From an uncultured Pelagibacteraceae bacterium (GTDB taxonomy: Bacteria > Pseudomonadota > Alphaproteobacteria > Pelagibacterales > Pelagibacteraceae), in NCBI GenBank assembly GCA_902570125.1, contig CACFXK010000001.1, positions 124,001 through 188,000 on the forward strand: a DNA stretch of 64,000 bases, read 5' to 3'. Position numbers and translations under genes: made by a program. Each line of letters starts with the position of its first letter. Position 1 is the stretch's first letter. The notes beneath the pieces were generated by a model. It had not been told where the DNA came from, made no database searches, and saw only the letters and a list, made by a program, of their open reading frames with translations. Below, piece after piece: positions 27,426 through 37,039 of this stretch.

Positions 27426-28379
27426 TTAATTGACTTTGTTTTTACAATTTCCTGTCTTAAAGTACTCATCTAAGTTATCTATAGCCAAATTTGCCATGGC
27501 TGTTCTAGTTTCCTTTGTAGCACTGCCTAAATGAGGAAGTATAAATGCACTTTTATGTTTGTAGTAGCCTTTATTTAAGTTTGGCTCGTTTTTATAAACA
27601 TCTAACCCAACTGCATAAACTTTTCTTCTATCCAGTGCATCAACCATTGCCTCGTCTTCAATTATGTCACCTCTTGCAACATTAGTAACAATTGCACCCT
27701 TTGGTAAATATTCGATTGTATCTTTATTAATCATATCAATTGTCTCTTTTGATGCTGGACAACATATAGACAACACATCCGATACAGATAAAAGATCTTT
27801 TAAATTATCATGATAAATTGCACCTTGTTCTTTTTCCTCACTAAGTTTTGATCTGTTATGATAATGAATTATCATTCCAAGAGATTTAGCAACTTTAGCA
27901 ATTTTTTGTCCTATTCTTCCCATTCCTAAAATACCTAACCTTGTACCTGTTAATTGTTTTCCAATTAATAAATCTGCTGACCAAACCCATCCACCTTCTC
28001 TAGCTCTTTCAATTCCCTCAGAAGCTCTTCTGCAAGCACCAAGAATTAAAAGAACTCCTATTTCTGCTGTTGCATCAGTTAAAACATCTGGAGTATTAGT
28101 TACGGCTATTCCTCTATTTTTTGCTGCTTCTAAATCAATATTTCCAAATCCAACTGCAAAGTTAGAAAGTATTTTGACAGAGTCTGGTAATTGATTGATT
28201 GTATCAGCATCAAGCTTATCTGTTAAAGCCGATAGTATACCATCACAGCCTTCACTCATTTCAATTAATTTTTTTTGTGAATATAGTTCATCGTTAAGAT
28301 TTAAATTTGCATCAAAGATTTCTTTTGCTTTATCCTCACAAGATCTTAACAATCTTCTGGTGACCAATATTTTTTTCAT
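27426..28379 (-). CDS. D-2-hydroxyacid dehydrogenase (glyoxylate/hydroxypyruvate reductase-like)
   Basis: NAD(P)-dependent enzyme interconverting 2-oxoacids and D-2-hydroxyacids (317 aa). Seen: the Rossmann motif LGILGMGRIGQKIAKVAK, catalytic Arg in TNVARGDIIEDEA, Glu in DVYKNEPNLN and His in LPHLGSATKETRTAM. Best fit is the GyaR/GhrB group that reduces glyoxylate or hydroxypyruvate. It starts 9 bases after the GlcD-type oxidase gene, suggesting that they handle the same acid in opposite or successive steps. Confidence 0.9.
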   Translation of the reverse strand: MKKILVTRRLLRSCEDKAKEIFDANLNLNDELYSQKKLIEMSEGCDGILSALTDKLDADTINQLPDSVKILSNFAVGFGNIDLEAAKNRGIAVTNTPDVLTDATAEIGVLLILGACRRASEGIERAREGGWVWSADLLIGKQLTGTRLGILGMGRIGQKIAKVAKSLGMIIHYHNRSKLSEEKEQGAIYHDNLKDLLSVSDVLSICCPASKETIDMINKDTIEYLPKGAIVTNVARGDIIEDEAMVDALDRRKVYAVGLDVYKNEPNLNKGYYKHKSAFILPHLGSATKETRTAMANLAIDNLDEYFKTGNCKNKVN

Positions 28380-28388
28380 TAAGTTAGA

Positions 28389-29762
28389 TTAATTTAAATC
28401 AAAAATTTTACCAGGATTCATTATATTATTTACATCTATTGATCGTTTAATAGACTTCATGACTGGTACATTATCCGGATGTTCTCTTAGTAAGTAATGT
28501 TTTTTTTGAAGTCCTATACCATGTTCTCCAGTAATAGTTCCTTCAAGTTCAAGTGCTTTATTGATTAAATCATCACTATATTGTCTTATTCTTTTTTGTT
28601 TATCCTCATCATCTGGATCATAAAGAACGATAGAATGAAAATTTCCATCACCAACATGACCTACCATTGGAGCAGTTAGACCCAGCTTTTGAACTTCTTT
28701 TTCTGCCCATGAAATACACTCAACTAATCTTGAAATTGGTACACATACATCTGTAGAATAAACTTTCATATCATTTCCTAAAGCTTTAACCGAATAGTAA
28801 ACATCGTGTCTTGCTTTCCATAATTTTTTTTGCTCTTCAGGAGAAGACGCCCATTGAAAATCACTTCCACCATTACTTTTTGAAATTTCTTCAACAATTC
28901 CAATATTTTCATTATTTGATGCTTCACTACCATGAAATTCAAAAAATAGAGTAGGTGATGCTTTTATATTTTCTAATTTAGAATACTTAATACTAATTTC
29001 CATTTGGTCTTTATTAAGCATTTCAATTCTTGCAATTGGAACACCATATTGAATAACTTCTTGAGAAGCTTTAACTGCAGAGTCTAAATCTGGAAAATAG
29101 CATACTGCACTCATTATACTTTCAGGTATAGGTGATAATCTTAATTGTACTTCAGTAATTATTCCAAGCGTTCCCTCTGAACCTATGAATAAATTTGTCA
29201 GATTATATCCAGCAGAAGTTTTTTTTGTTCTAGCTCCTGTTTTAATAATATCTCCATTTGGAAGAACAACTGTTAGACCTGAAATTACAGTTCTCATAGT
29301 TCCATATTTCACAGCCATTGTACCTGAAGCTGATGTTGCTGCCATACCACCAAGAGCAGCATCGGCACCTGGATCAATTGGAAAGAAAACTCCGTCTTCT
29401 CTTAAGTATTCATTTAATTGTTTTCTTGTTACATTTGCTTGAACCCTACAATCAAAGTCTTCAGCATTTACACTTAAAACCTTATTCATTTTTTCTAAAG
29501 AAATTGTTATTCCGTTTTGATTTCCAACAACATGACCTTCTAAAGAAGTACCTGTACCAAATGGAACTACAGGTATTTTATGTTCGTTACATAGTTTTAA
29601 TAATTGAGAAACTTCCTCATTTGTTTCTGGAAATACTACAGCTTTTGAAAGAATTGGATCATACGTATCTTCACCTCTTGCATAATTTGCTCGTGTGGAC
29701 TCTGAGGTTGAAAATCTTCCGTTAAAGATTTTTTTCAATTCTGTTTGTACATTCTCATTCAT
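28389..29762 (-). CDS. FAD-linked D-2-hydroxyacid oxidase/dehydrogenase (GlcD / D-lactate dehydrogenase family)
   Basis: FAD-binding type 4 oxidase (457 aa). Seen: the FAD pyrophosphate loop VVPFGTGTSLEGHVVG, DCRVQANVTRKQLN, GGMAATSASGTMAVKYG, the FIGSEGTLGIITEVQLRL motif, the metal-binding GHVGDGNFHS and the C-terminal EHGIGLQKKHYL. This matches glycolate oxidase GlcD or D-lactate dehydrogenase Dld. There is no glcE or glcF next to it, which favours a stand-alone D-lactate or D-2-hydroxyacid dehydrogenase. Part of the hydroxyacid block with the reductase downstream. Confidence 0.88.
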   Translation of the reverse strand: MNENVQTELKKIFNGRFSTSESTRANYARGEDTYDPILSKAVVFPETNEEVSQLLKLCNEHKIPVVPFGTGTSLEGHVVGNQNGITISLEKMNKVLSVNAEDFDCRVQANVTRKQLNEYLREDGVFFPIDPGADAALGGMAATSASGTMAVKYGTMRTVISGLTVVLPNGDIIKTGARTKKTSAGYNLTNLFIGSEGTLGIITEVQLRLSPIPESIMSAVCYFPDLDSAVKASQEVIQYGVPIARIEMLNKDQMEISIKYSKLENIKASPTLFFEFHGSEASNNENIGIVEEISKSNGGSDFQWASSPEEQKKLWKARHDVYYSVKALGNDMKVYSTDVCVPISRLVECISWAEKEVQKLGLTAPMVGHVGDGNFHSIVLYDPDDEDKQKRIRQYSDDLINKALELEGTITGEHGIGLQKKHYLLREHPDNVPVMKSIKRSIDVNNIMNPGKIFDLN

Positions 29763-29799
29763 AAGTAAATATTACAGAAAAATCTTTTAAAAATACAGC

Positions 29800-30966
29800 C
29801 TATTTAGAAAGCATCTTGCCTATATTTTCTAAGGCCTGCTGTATGTTATCTCTAGATGCGGCAAAACTAAATCTTACGTAGTCTTGGCAAGTTTGTCCAA
29901 ATGCTGTTCCAGGCACTATTGCAACACCAGCTTCATGCATTGCTTTTTTACAAAATTCTGCGCCTGTCATTCCAGTACCTTTTACATTTGGAAATGCATA
30001 AAATGCTCCACCTGGGAGACTGCACTCTATCCCTGGTAAATCATTTAAACCTTTATGAATTAAATTTCTTCTTAAAGTAAACTTATCTAACATATCTTTA
30101 ATTGAATCATCTGGTCCATCCAATGCAGCTATACCAGCAAATTGTGCTGCTGCATTTACACAAGACACACTGTTGATTAATAATTTATTCACATGTTCAA
30201 CTAGTTCTTTCGGCCAAAAACTCCAACCTAATCTCCATCCAGTCATTGAATATGCTTTACTCCAACCTTCTAATACAATTAACCTATCTCTTAAATTTTC
30301 ATAATGAAAAAACGATGGCATTTCTTTGTAGTCAAAAATTTGTCTACTATAGATTTCATCGCTTAAGATCGTAACATGTGGATGTTTTTCTAACTCTTTA
30401 GCAAAATAATCTATCACTGGCTTCTCAACAAAACTTCCCGTTGGGTTATTTGGGTTAATTAAAATTAACAATCTAGTTTTATCAGTAATTAAAGATAATA
30501 TTTTATCTGGATCAAATTTAAGATCTTTATCTTCAGTAAGATCGTATGGTACTGGTGTTGAACCAGTATAATTTATCATTGACTCATAAATTGGGAAGGC
30601 AGGTGTAGGATGAATTATTTCTGCTCCTGGTTCACCAAAACATTGAATTGCATAACTCATTGTAGGCTTACCACCTGGCATAATCAAAATTCTTTCAGCA
30701 TCAATATCTGAATTATATCGTTTTTTAATCCATCTTGTTACAGCTTCTCTACATTCTGGAATTCCGTTAGACATAACATATCCATGATGACCATCGTCTA
30801 AAGCTTTTTTTGCAGCTTCAACTACATGTTTTGGTGTTTTAAAATCCGGTTGACCTAATCCCAAATGTATCATTGGGTGACCCTTTGCTTCTAATGCTTT
30901 AGCTTCAGCTAATACGCTGAATGCAGACTCTGTTCCTAAGTTTTCTAAATTTTTTGCCAATATCAT
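29800..30966 (-). CDS. Pyridoxal-phosphate aminotransferase (class I/II)
   Basis: Aspartate-aminotransferase-fold enzyme, 388 aa. Seen: MIHLGLGQPDFKTPKHV, GKPTMSYAIQCFGEPG (cofactor phosphate side), LLILINPNNPTGSF, SDEIYSRQIF, the PLP-lysine context EGWSKAYSMTGWRLGW (about residue 238) and the carboxylate-binding Arg in YVRFSFAAS. It probably moves amino groups between an amino acid and pyruvate, glyoxylate or another 2-oxoacid, consistent with the surrounding hydroxyacid genes. The exact donor cannot be read from the sequence. Confidence 0.9.
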   Translation of the reverse strand: MILAKNLENLGTESAFSVLAEAKALEAKGHPMIHLGLGQPDFKTPKHVVEAAKKALDDGHHGYVMSNGIPECREAVTRWIKKRYNSDIDAERILIMPGGKPTMSYAIQCFGEPGAEIIHPTPAFPIYESMINYTGSTPVPYDLTEDKDLKFDPDKILSLITDKTRLLILINPNNPTGSFVEKPVIDYFAKELEKHPHVTILSDEIYSRQIFDYKEMPSFFHYENLRDRLIVLEGWSKAYSMTGWRLGWSFWPKELVEHVNKLLINSVSCVNAAAQFAGIAALDGPDDSIKDMLDKFTLRRNLIHKGLNDLPGIECSLPGGAFYAFPNVKGTGMTGAEFCKKAMHEAGVAIVPGTAFGQTCQDYVRFSFAASRDNIQQALENIGKMLSK

Positions 30967-31031
30967 AATTTTATTTTTTAAAGTGAGAAAACTAACTGAA
31001 AAGGTTATCTATGTCTATTAATTAAAATTTT

Positions 31032-32183
31032 TTATCTTCTATAAATAATTTTGGACTCATCTAAGTCTCTTATACTTTTGCATCCCATCAAGATCATGTT
31101 ACGTCTTATTTCATCATGCATATTTTGTAGTAATCTTTCTACTCCTTCTTGGCCACCAGCCCCTAAACTAAACAAAAAAGCTTTACCAAAACTACAAGCT
31201 GTCGCACCTGCTGCTAAAGCTTTAAGAACATGTGTTCCTCTTCGAACTCCACCATCTAAAATTACCTCTAATTTATCTCCAACAGCATCTCTTATAGCTT
31301 TTACTTGATCAAAAGGAGATCTAGACCCGTCAAGTTGTCTTCCACCATGGTTTGATATCATTATAGCGGTACATCCTATGTCTATTGCTCTTTTAGCGTC
31401 ATCAACTGACATAACTCCTTTAAGTGCAATTGGACCGTCCCATTTTTTTATACAATACTCTGCATCTTTCCAATTCATGGCAGGATCATATTGCTCATTT
31501 ATATATCCCATAACAGATTGGGCAATATTTGTACCCTTATCAACTTTATCTTTAAGATTTGCTAATTCAAATTTTTTATGCGTAAAATAATTAAAGACCC
31601 ACTGAGGTCTCATGGCAAAACTCATTAAACTATCTAAAGTAAATTTTGGTGGTGTTGTAAAACCTGTCCTGTGATCTCTTTCTCTATTTCCAGCAACAAT
31701 AGTGTCAACTGTGATACACATTCCATTGAAGTTTGCTCTTTTACATCTATCAATTAAGTCATTAGTTATCGATTGATCCTTATGAATATACAATTGGAAA
31801 ATTTTCGGCCCACTTGAAAGATTTGCAATTTCTTCAATCGAAAAGGAAGCCATGGTAGACATACTGTATATCGTACCAAATTTTTCTGCAGCACGAGCAG
31901 AAGCCTTATCTCCGTCTGGGTGATATAAACTTTGCATAGCCGTAGGTGATAAAAAGATTGGCATATCCATTTTTGTTCCAAAGACCTCTGTTTTTAAATC
32001 AGGTTCACCAACACTATTTAAAATATTTGGAATTAGATCACAGTCATTAAATGAATCTGTATTTCTATTCATTGTAACTTCATCATCTGCCCCTCCATCT
32101 ATATAATGAAAAATAGGTGAAGGTAGTTTTTTTTTTGCTAACTTTCTAAAGTCATCAAAGTTATAGCAATTGCTCAAACTCAT
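31032..32183 (-). CDS. FMN-dependent alpha-hydroxyacid dehydrogenase (LldD family), copy 1
   Basis: Glycolate-oxidase/L-lactate dehydrogenase fold (383 aa), oxidising L-2-hydroxyacids and passing electrons to quinone or oxygen. Seen: FHYIDGGADDEVTMNRNT near the N-terminus, LSPTAMQSLYHPDGD, TVDTIVAGNRERDHRTGF (FMN/Arg) and the catalytic His with SNHGGRQLDGSRSPFDQ, then LDGGVRRGTHVLKAL. It is a close paralogue of the next gene, with which it shares one base (TAATG). Both are 383 aa with nearly the same motifs, so this is a tandem duplication kept in the same operon. Confidence 0.92.
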   Translation of the reverse strand: MSLSNCYNFDDFRKLAKKKLPSPIFHYIDGGADDEVTMNRNTDSFNDCDLIPNILNSVGEPDLKTEVFGTKMDMPIFLSPTAMQSLYHPDGDKASARAAEKFGTIYSMSTMASFSIEEIANLSSGPKIFQLYIHKDQSITNDLIDRCKRANFNGMCITVDTIVAGNRERDHRTGFTTPPKFTLDSLMSFAMRPQWVFNYFTHKKFELANLKDKVDKGTNIAQSVMGYINEQYDPAMNWKDAEYCIKKWDGPIALKGVMSVDDAKRAIDIGCTAIMISNHGGRQLDGSRSPFDQVKAIRDAVGDKLEVILDGGVRRGTHVLKALAAGATACSFGKAFLFSLGAGGQEGVERLLQNMHDEIRRNMILMGCKSIRDLDESKIIYRR

Positions 32184-33334
32184 TATATTCTGAATCTTAA
32201 ATTACTTCTGTTTAGATCACTGATTTTTGTGCAACCCATTAGTTTCATATCTCGTTGCAGTTCAGTTTTATATTGATTTAGTGCTCTTTCCACTCCTGCT
32301 TGACCTGCTGCAGCTAAAGCATAAAGATAAAGTCTTCCACCTGAACAAGCTTTAGCTCCTAAAGATAATGCTTTTAGCATGTGAGTTCCTCTATGAATTC
32401 CGCCTTCACATATAACATCAAGTTTATCGCCAACAGCATCAACAATTTCTGCAAGTTGATCAAAAGGAGATCTAGAACCATCAAGTTGTCTTCCTCCGTG
32501 ATTTGAAACCATAATTCCAGTGCAACCAATATCTACAGCTTTTTTTGCATCTTCAACACTCATAATACCTTTAAGCGCAAAATGGCCACCCCATTGAGAA
32601 CAAAGTTTTTCAGCATCTTTCCAATTCATAGATTGGTCTAACATAGTAGAAAAATAACTCCCAATTGAAGAGTTAGTGCTTGTACCTTCTTTCACAAAAT
32701 CTTGAAGGTGTGGTAATTCAAATTTACCTTTAGTCAGATAGTTTATTCCCCACATAGGCTTAGTGGCAAAACTAAACAAACTTGATAGAGTTAATTTAGG
32801 CGGAGATGTAAATCCAGTTCTTAAATCTCTCTCTCGGTTTCCACCTGTAATAGTATCCACCGTTAAAGCCATTACATCGAATTTTGCTGCTTTAGCTCTC
32901 TCTAAACAAGAGTCATTTAAGCCTCTATCTTTGTGAAAATAAAATTGAAACATCTTAGGAGTATCAATCATAGCAGAAATTTCTTCTACACTGACTGTAG
33001 CCAAAGCTGAAACACCAAACATTGTATTAAATTTTTTTGCTGCCTTTCCAACTGCTCTTTCTCCATCATAATGAAAAAGTCTTTGTAATGCTGTGGGTGC
33101 TAGGTAAAACGGTAAATCCAATTTTTTTCCAAATATTGTTGTTGAAAGATCAACATTTTCAACTCCTCTTAAAACATTTGGAACTAAATCAACATCATCA
33201 AAAGCACTAGTATTTCTTGCATACGTTATCTCATCATCAGCTGCACCATCAATGTAGTGAAAAATTGGAGAAGGTAATTTTTTTTTAGCTAATTTTCTAA
33301 AATCACCAAAATTGTGACAGTCTTTTAAATTCAT
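32183..33334 (-). CDS. FMN-dependent alpha-hydroxyacid dehydrogenase (LldD family), copy 2
   Basis: Second tandem LldD-type enzyme, 383 aa. Seen: FHYIDGAADDEITYARNT, LAPTALQRLFHYDGE, TVDTITGGNRERDLRTGF and the active-site SNHGGRQLDGSRSPFDQL. The region around residues 115-140 and 200-240 differs more from copy 1 than the core, which may mean a different acid is oxidised. The active-site His is kept in both. It starts 9 bases after the PagL-like gene stop, joining this block to the ccm run. Confidence 0.92.
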   Translation of the reverse strand: MNLKDCHNFGDFRKLAKKKLPSPIFHYIDGAADDEITYARNTSAFDDVDLVPNVLRGVENVDLSTTIFGKKLDLPFYLAPTALQRLFHYDGERAVGKAAKKFNTMFGVSALATVSVEEISAMIDTPKMFQFYFHKDRGLNDSCLERAKAAKFDVMALTVDTITGGNRERDLRTGFTSPPKLTLSSLFSFATKPMWGINYLTKGKFELPHLQDFVKEGTSTNSSIGSYFSTMLDQSMNWKDAEKLCSQWGGHFALKGIMSVEDAKKAVDIGCTGIMVSNHGGRQLDGSRSPFDQLAEIVDAVGDKLDVICEGGIHRGTHMLKALSLGAKACSGGRLYLYALAAAGQAGVERALNQYKTELQRDMKLMGCTKISDLNRSNLRFRI

Positions 33335-33343
33335 AATCTTAAT

Positions 33344-33844
33344 TTAAAATTTTTTTATATAATTAAACATATAACTATTTGCCCCAGGATTTTTATCCCC
33401 AAGGCTCGCGTTTGATATATGGTTATATGACAGTGCTATTTCACTATTTGATGAAAATTCATAAGAAATTTGTATTTCTGTTTTAAACTCAATCACATGT
33501 CCTAAATCTTTACCATCACCTTTAGAATATAGACCAGGAGTAAAGCTTGGAGTAAACTTCAAAGGACCCTCATTGTAAATTTGAAAACCTGTATAAATAT
33601 ATGCCGCGTTATCTGCTGTCACCATTAGACCTGTTACTGGTTGAAGGATTCCTAAAAAGCTCTCTTTATCTTTTCCAGTATTAACATGCTGTATACCAAT
33701 TAAAGTAGACTTTTTTCCCTCATCACTAAAATCAAAAGTCCCAGTGTAAAAACTCCAATTTTCATTAGAACTATGTCCATCTGCTTTTGCTAAATTAAAA
33801 CCCAGCAAAAAATAAATTAACAATAATTTTAAAATGGTTTGCAT
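33344..33844 (-). CDS. Lipid A 3-O-deacylase (PagL-like outer membrane protein)
   Basis: A 166-aa protein with a signal peptide (MQTILKLLLIYFLLGFNLAKA) and alternating-residue strands expected of a small beta-barrel, ending in aromatic Phe. The C-terminal motif NHISNASLGDKNPGANS contains the His142-x-Ser144 pair of the PagL catalytic site and the NPG that follows in the acyloxyacyl hydrolase/PagL family. The third catalytic residue (Glu in Pseudomonas PagL) would fall on Asn156. The function, removal of an acyl chain from lipid A in the outer membrane, is inferred from these motifs. It sits 12 bases after ccmH. Confidence 0.72.
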   Translation of the reverse strand: MQTILKLLLIYFLLGFNLAKADGHSSNENWSFYTGTFDFSDEGKKSTLIGIQHVNTGKDKESFLGILQPVTGLMVTADNAAYIYTGFQIYNEGPLKFTPSFTPGLYSKGDGKDLGHVIEFKTEIQISYEFSSNSEIALSYNHISNASLGDKNPGANSYMFNYIKKF

Positions 33845-33856
33845 AAAAATTTGTAC

Positions 33857-34219
33857 CTACTTTATAGATACTTTTCTAAGAATTAAAATACCGCCAAAAA
33901 CAAATAAAATCAAAGGTAATACCCAAAGTAAAACTGTGTTTTTGTTAATTTCTGGATCATAAACTATCCACTCTCCATATTTGCTCTTAAGAAAATCATA
34001 AATCTGTTCATCATTTTTACCTTCATCGATTTTATTTTGAATTAAAATTTTCATACTTAAAGCAAAATCAGATTGAGAGTCATAAACTGATTGTCCTTGA
34101 CAAATTAAACATCTCAAATTTTTTGAAATTTGATCAACCTTTTCAGAATTAGCTGCATTTGATAGATTAAAAGAAACTATTAAGTAAAATATTGTAAGTA
34201 CTAAAATTTTAATTTTCAT
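33857..34219 (-). CDS. ccmH: Cytochrome c maturation protein CcmH
   Basis: Periplasmic, membrane-tethered thiol-disulfide protein (120 aa) that reduces apocytochrome c before heme attachment. Seen: signal peptide to about residue 22, the LRCLICQGQSVYDSQSDFA motif with its CxxC-like LRCxxCQ (residues 37-40), GKNDEQIYDFLKSKYGEWIVYDP, and a C-terminal membrane helix (about 97-114). This is the short CcmH/CycL form without the TPR domain. Overlaps ccmG by 11 bases and is the last Ccm gene of the run. Confidence 0.95.
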   Translation of the reverse strand: MKIKILVLTIFYLIVSFNLSNAANSEKVDQISKNLRCLICQGQSVYDSQSDFALSMKILIQNKIDEGKNDEQIYDFLKSKYGEWIVYDPEINKNTVLLWVLPLILFVFGGILILRKVSIK

Positions 34220-34742
34220 TTTTGATTATCATTTTAAGTTCAGCAAGTTTTTTATCATCAAGTGGACCAATATATTTTTTTAAAATAGTTTTAGAATTGT
34301 TATTTATGAGAATTGTTTCAGGTACTCCGTATGCACCTAGCTCAATTGAATTAACTCCCGAAGGGTCAACTACAATTTTAGAATAAGGATTACCCAATTC
34401 TTTAATAAATTTTTTTGCATTTACTTCACTATCTTTATAGTTAATTCCAATAATATTGAATTTACCTAACGAATTTAAATTTAATAAATAAGGATGCTCA
34501 TCTCTACATGGTAGACACCATGAAGCCCATATATTTATTAATGAAAAATCTTTATCATTTATCAATTCGTATAATGTTGTCTCCTCATTAGAGTAAAGAA
34601 ACTTAGCTTTAAAGTTAAAATCAATATTACTTGAGTTTAAATTTGGGGAATAATTATTTGTTTTATTAAGGCCTTTAAGAAGAATAAAAAAACTTACAAT
34701 AACTAAAAAAACTACTGCTATTAGCTTAATATTTTTAACCAT
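34209..34742 (-). CDS. ccmG: Cytochrome c maturation thioredoxin CcmG (DsbE)
   Basis: Membrane-anchored periplasmic thioredoxin (177 aa) that keeps the Ccm thiols reduced. N-terminal helix at about residues 7-23, then the active site INIWASWCLPCRDEHPYL (Cys-Leu-Pro-Cys near residue 78) and YGVPETILIN, the cis-proline loop of the family. It overlaps ccmF by 8 bases upstream and ccmH by 11 downstream. Confidence 0.95.
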   Translation of the reverse strand: MVKNIKLIAVVFLVIVSFFILLKGLNKTNNYSPNLNSSNIDFNFKAKFLYSNEETTLYELINDKDFSLINIWASWCLPCRDEHPYLLNLNSLGKFNIIGINYKDSEVNAKKFIKELGNPYSKIVVDPSGVNSIELGAYGVPETILINNNSKTILKKYIGPLDDKKLAELKMIIKNEN

Positions 34743-36606
34743 TTTTTTTTACAATGCTTAATATCCCTCCAAAGGAGATTAATATTATTGATATCCAAAT
34801 CCATATCATAAACGGTTTTATTTGATACCTGACATTATAAAATCCATCATTTTTTAATATATTAAATACCAAAAAATTATCAGAATATAATGTCGATTTT
34901 ATATCGGCCTCACTAGTTATAGTTTGTGGCTGATCATAAACTCTTACTTCTGGTTTCAGATTGATCGAATTATTTTTGTCTGAAATTTTAAAATTTGCCT
35001 CTAAAGACTGGTAATTTTTACTTTCATTTACTTTAAGACTTTCAAATTTAATTGTTTTATTTAAAAATTTTCTTTCATCTCCAACTTTCATATTTGATGA
35101 GTACTCTTTTGCAAGAACACCATTGACTAAAACACTTAAAATAAACAAGCTAAAACCGAAATGAGATATTTTTTGAGATAAATTTGTTTTTTTTACTGAA
35201 AAATCTTTAATAGTAATTAAGAAAAGAAAAATACTTGCAATAAAAAGTGGGAGTGAAAATAGATATGAAATTCCAACTCTTTTTAAAAAAATAAAAGAAA
35301 TAATTATTGATAAAATAAAAAATAAAAGCTGCTGTAGATTAATTTTATTTATTTTATCTTTAATCCAATTTAAATTTGGTCCAATTGCCATAAAAATTAA
35401 AAAAGGAATCAAAAAAGGTACAATTAATTTATGATAAAAAGGGGGACCAACTGAAATTTTATCATTATTTACTACTTCTAGAAATATTGGATAAACCGTG
35501 CCAATTAAGACAACTGATAAAAAAAACATCATAAACAAGTTATTAACTAGAACAGCTGTTTCTTTACTAACAATATAAGTTTTTGTGAAATTGTTTTTGA
35601 TTTTGTTTTGATAAAAAAAATAAATAAAAATAGACAACGTAATTAATATAAATAAAAAACAAAGAATAAAAACTCCCCTTGATGGATCATTTGCAAAAGT
35701 ATGGATTGAATTTAAAATACCAGATCTAACTAAAAATGTTCCACTCATACTTAATGAAAAAGTTGTAATTGATAAAATTACTGCCCAGGAATGAAACATT
35801 TCTCTTTTTTCCAAAATTAAAATAGTGTGAAATAAAGCCGTTAAACAAAACCATGGCATCAGGGATACATTTTCAACTGGATCCCAAAACCAAAAACCTC
35901 CCCATCCTAGTTCATAATAAGCCCATATAGATCCTAATAAAATTCCAATAGATAAAAAAATCCATGAAACCAGTACCCAATTCTTTATATGCTTGGCCCA
36001 GGTTTTATTTACAGAACCTGATATTAAGGCTGCGAGCGAAGAAGAAAAAATAATAGATGTTCCAACATATCCTAAATATAATATTGGTGGATGAATTGCT
36101 AATGCTGGGTCTTGAAGTATTGGATTTAAACCAGTTCCCTCGTTTGGAATTGGGAATAAACTCATAAAGGGATTTGAGGTAAAAAGAATAAATAATAAAA
36201 ATCCTGCAATTATTATTTCCTGAAAAAATAAAGTAAGAATTCTATATTTATTTGAAAGATTTTTTGAAGTAATTGTAAAAATTAATAAAAAAATTGATAA
36301 TACTAATAACCAAAGAAGTAAACTTCCCTCATGGTTTCCCCATGTTCCTGAGATTTTATAGAATAAAGGTTTAGAGGTATGAGAATTAGTATATACTGTC
36401 TCATTACTAAAATCTGAGATTATAAAGGCTATTATAAGAGCAATGAAACTTATTATAATCATTAATGATTGAATAGAAATTAGTGAAAAAATTCTTCCAC
36501 TGACATTTATATTATTTTGATTTAATAATATTGGAGATTGAATGATTATTAAAATAGATGACAGTAAAGCAATATAAAGTGAATAATTTCCAATTTGGTT
36601 TAGCAT
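34735..36606 (-). CDS. ccmF: Cytochrome c maturation / heme lyase protein CcmF
   Basis: Large membrane protein (623 aa, many helices) that attaches heme to apocytochrome c. The tryptophan-rich WWD heme-binding domain is clear: ELGWGGFWFWDPVENVSLMPW (about residues 232-252). Further motifs: GTWGNHEGSLLLWLL and the PALAIHPPILYLGYVG stretch. A periplasmic domain (about residues 500-590) precedes the last helix. Shares one base with ccmE. Length is in the usual 620-660 range. Confidence 0.97.
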   Translation of the reverse strand: MLNQIGNYSLYIALLSSILIIIQSPILLNQNNINVSGRIFSLISIQSLMIIISFIALIIAFIISDFSNETVYTNSHTSKPLFYKISGTWGNHEGSLLLWLLVLSIFLLIFTITSKNLSNKYRILTLFFQEIIIAGFLLFILFTSNPFMSLFPIPNEGTGLNPILQDPALAIHPPILYLGYVGTSIIFSSSLAALISGSVNKTWAKHIKNWVLVSWIFLSIGILLGSIWAYYELGWGGFWFWDPVENVSLMPWFCLTALFHTILILEKREMFHSWAVILSITTFSLSMSGTFLVRSGILNSIHTFANDPSRGVFILCFLFILITLSIFIYFFYQNKIKNNFTKTYIVSKETAVLVNNLFMMFFLSVVLIGTVYPIFLEVVNNDKISVGPPFYHKLIVPFLIPFLIFMAIGPNLNWIKDKINKINLQQLLFFILSIIISFIFLKRVGISYLFSLPLFIASIFLFLITIKDFSVKKTNLSQKISHFGFSLFILSVLVNGVLAKEYSSNMKVGDERKFLNKTIKFESLKVNESKNYQSLEANFKISDKNNSINLKPEVRVYDQPQTITSEADIKSTLYSDNFLVFNILKNDGFYNVRYQIKPFMIWIWISIILISFGGILSIVKKNG

Positions 36607-37028
36607 TAATTACTCTCTTTTAATGCCTCTTTCACCTCAGGTGGCATATAATTTTCATCATGTTTTGCTAATATTTTAACCGCAGTTAAAAAATTACGAT
36701 CTTTTAAAAAACCTTCAGCCACAACTCCTTTTCCTTCTTCAAATAAATTTGGAACAGAACCACTATAATTAACGATTAATTCATTTTTAAAGTCAGTTAT
36801 AACAAAGTTAACTTCTGACTGATTAACATTAATTGATTTTGATTTAACCATTCCACCAACTCTTATTTTTTTTGATGTCAACTCTGTTAAATTTTTTATT
36901 TCTGTAGGTGATTTAAAATAAACAACGTTTTCCTCAAGTGATTTAAAAACTAAAAATACAATTAAGATAAATGAAAAGAATATAGATAATATAAAGATGG
37001 CTCTTAATTTAACTTTTTTACCATACAT
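36606..37028 (-). CDS. ccmE: Cytochrome c maturation heme chaperone CcmE
   Basis: Membrane-anchored periplasmic heme chaperone (140 aa). N-terminal helix at about residues 8-28, then an OB-fold domain ([41 protein letters not shown]). The covalent heme-binding histidine is seen in [14 protein letters not shown] (residue near 123), with the following Tyr as heme ligand. Located between ccmD and ccmF. Confidence 0.96.
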   Translation of the reverse strand: MYGKKVKLRAIFILSIFFSFILIVFLVFKSLEENVVYFKSPTEIKNLTELTSKKIRVGGMVKSKSINVNQSEVNFVITDFKNELIVNYSGSVPNLFEEGKGVVAEGFLKDRNFLTAVKILAKHDENYMPPEVKEALKESN

Positions 37029-37039
37029 GAAAATAAAAA

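Noticed and set aside
29318-29725. 135-residue open frame on the plus strand inside the GlcD-like gene
   Set aside because: Composition (Leu/His-rich without domains) and complete overlap with a motif-rich gene mark it as an antisense shadow.
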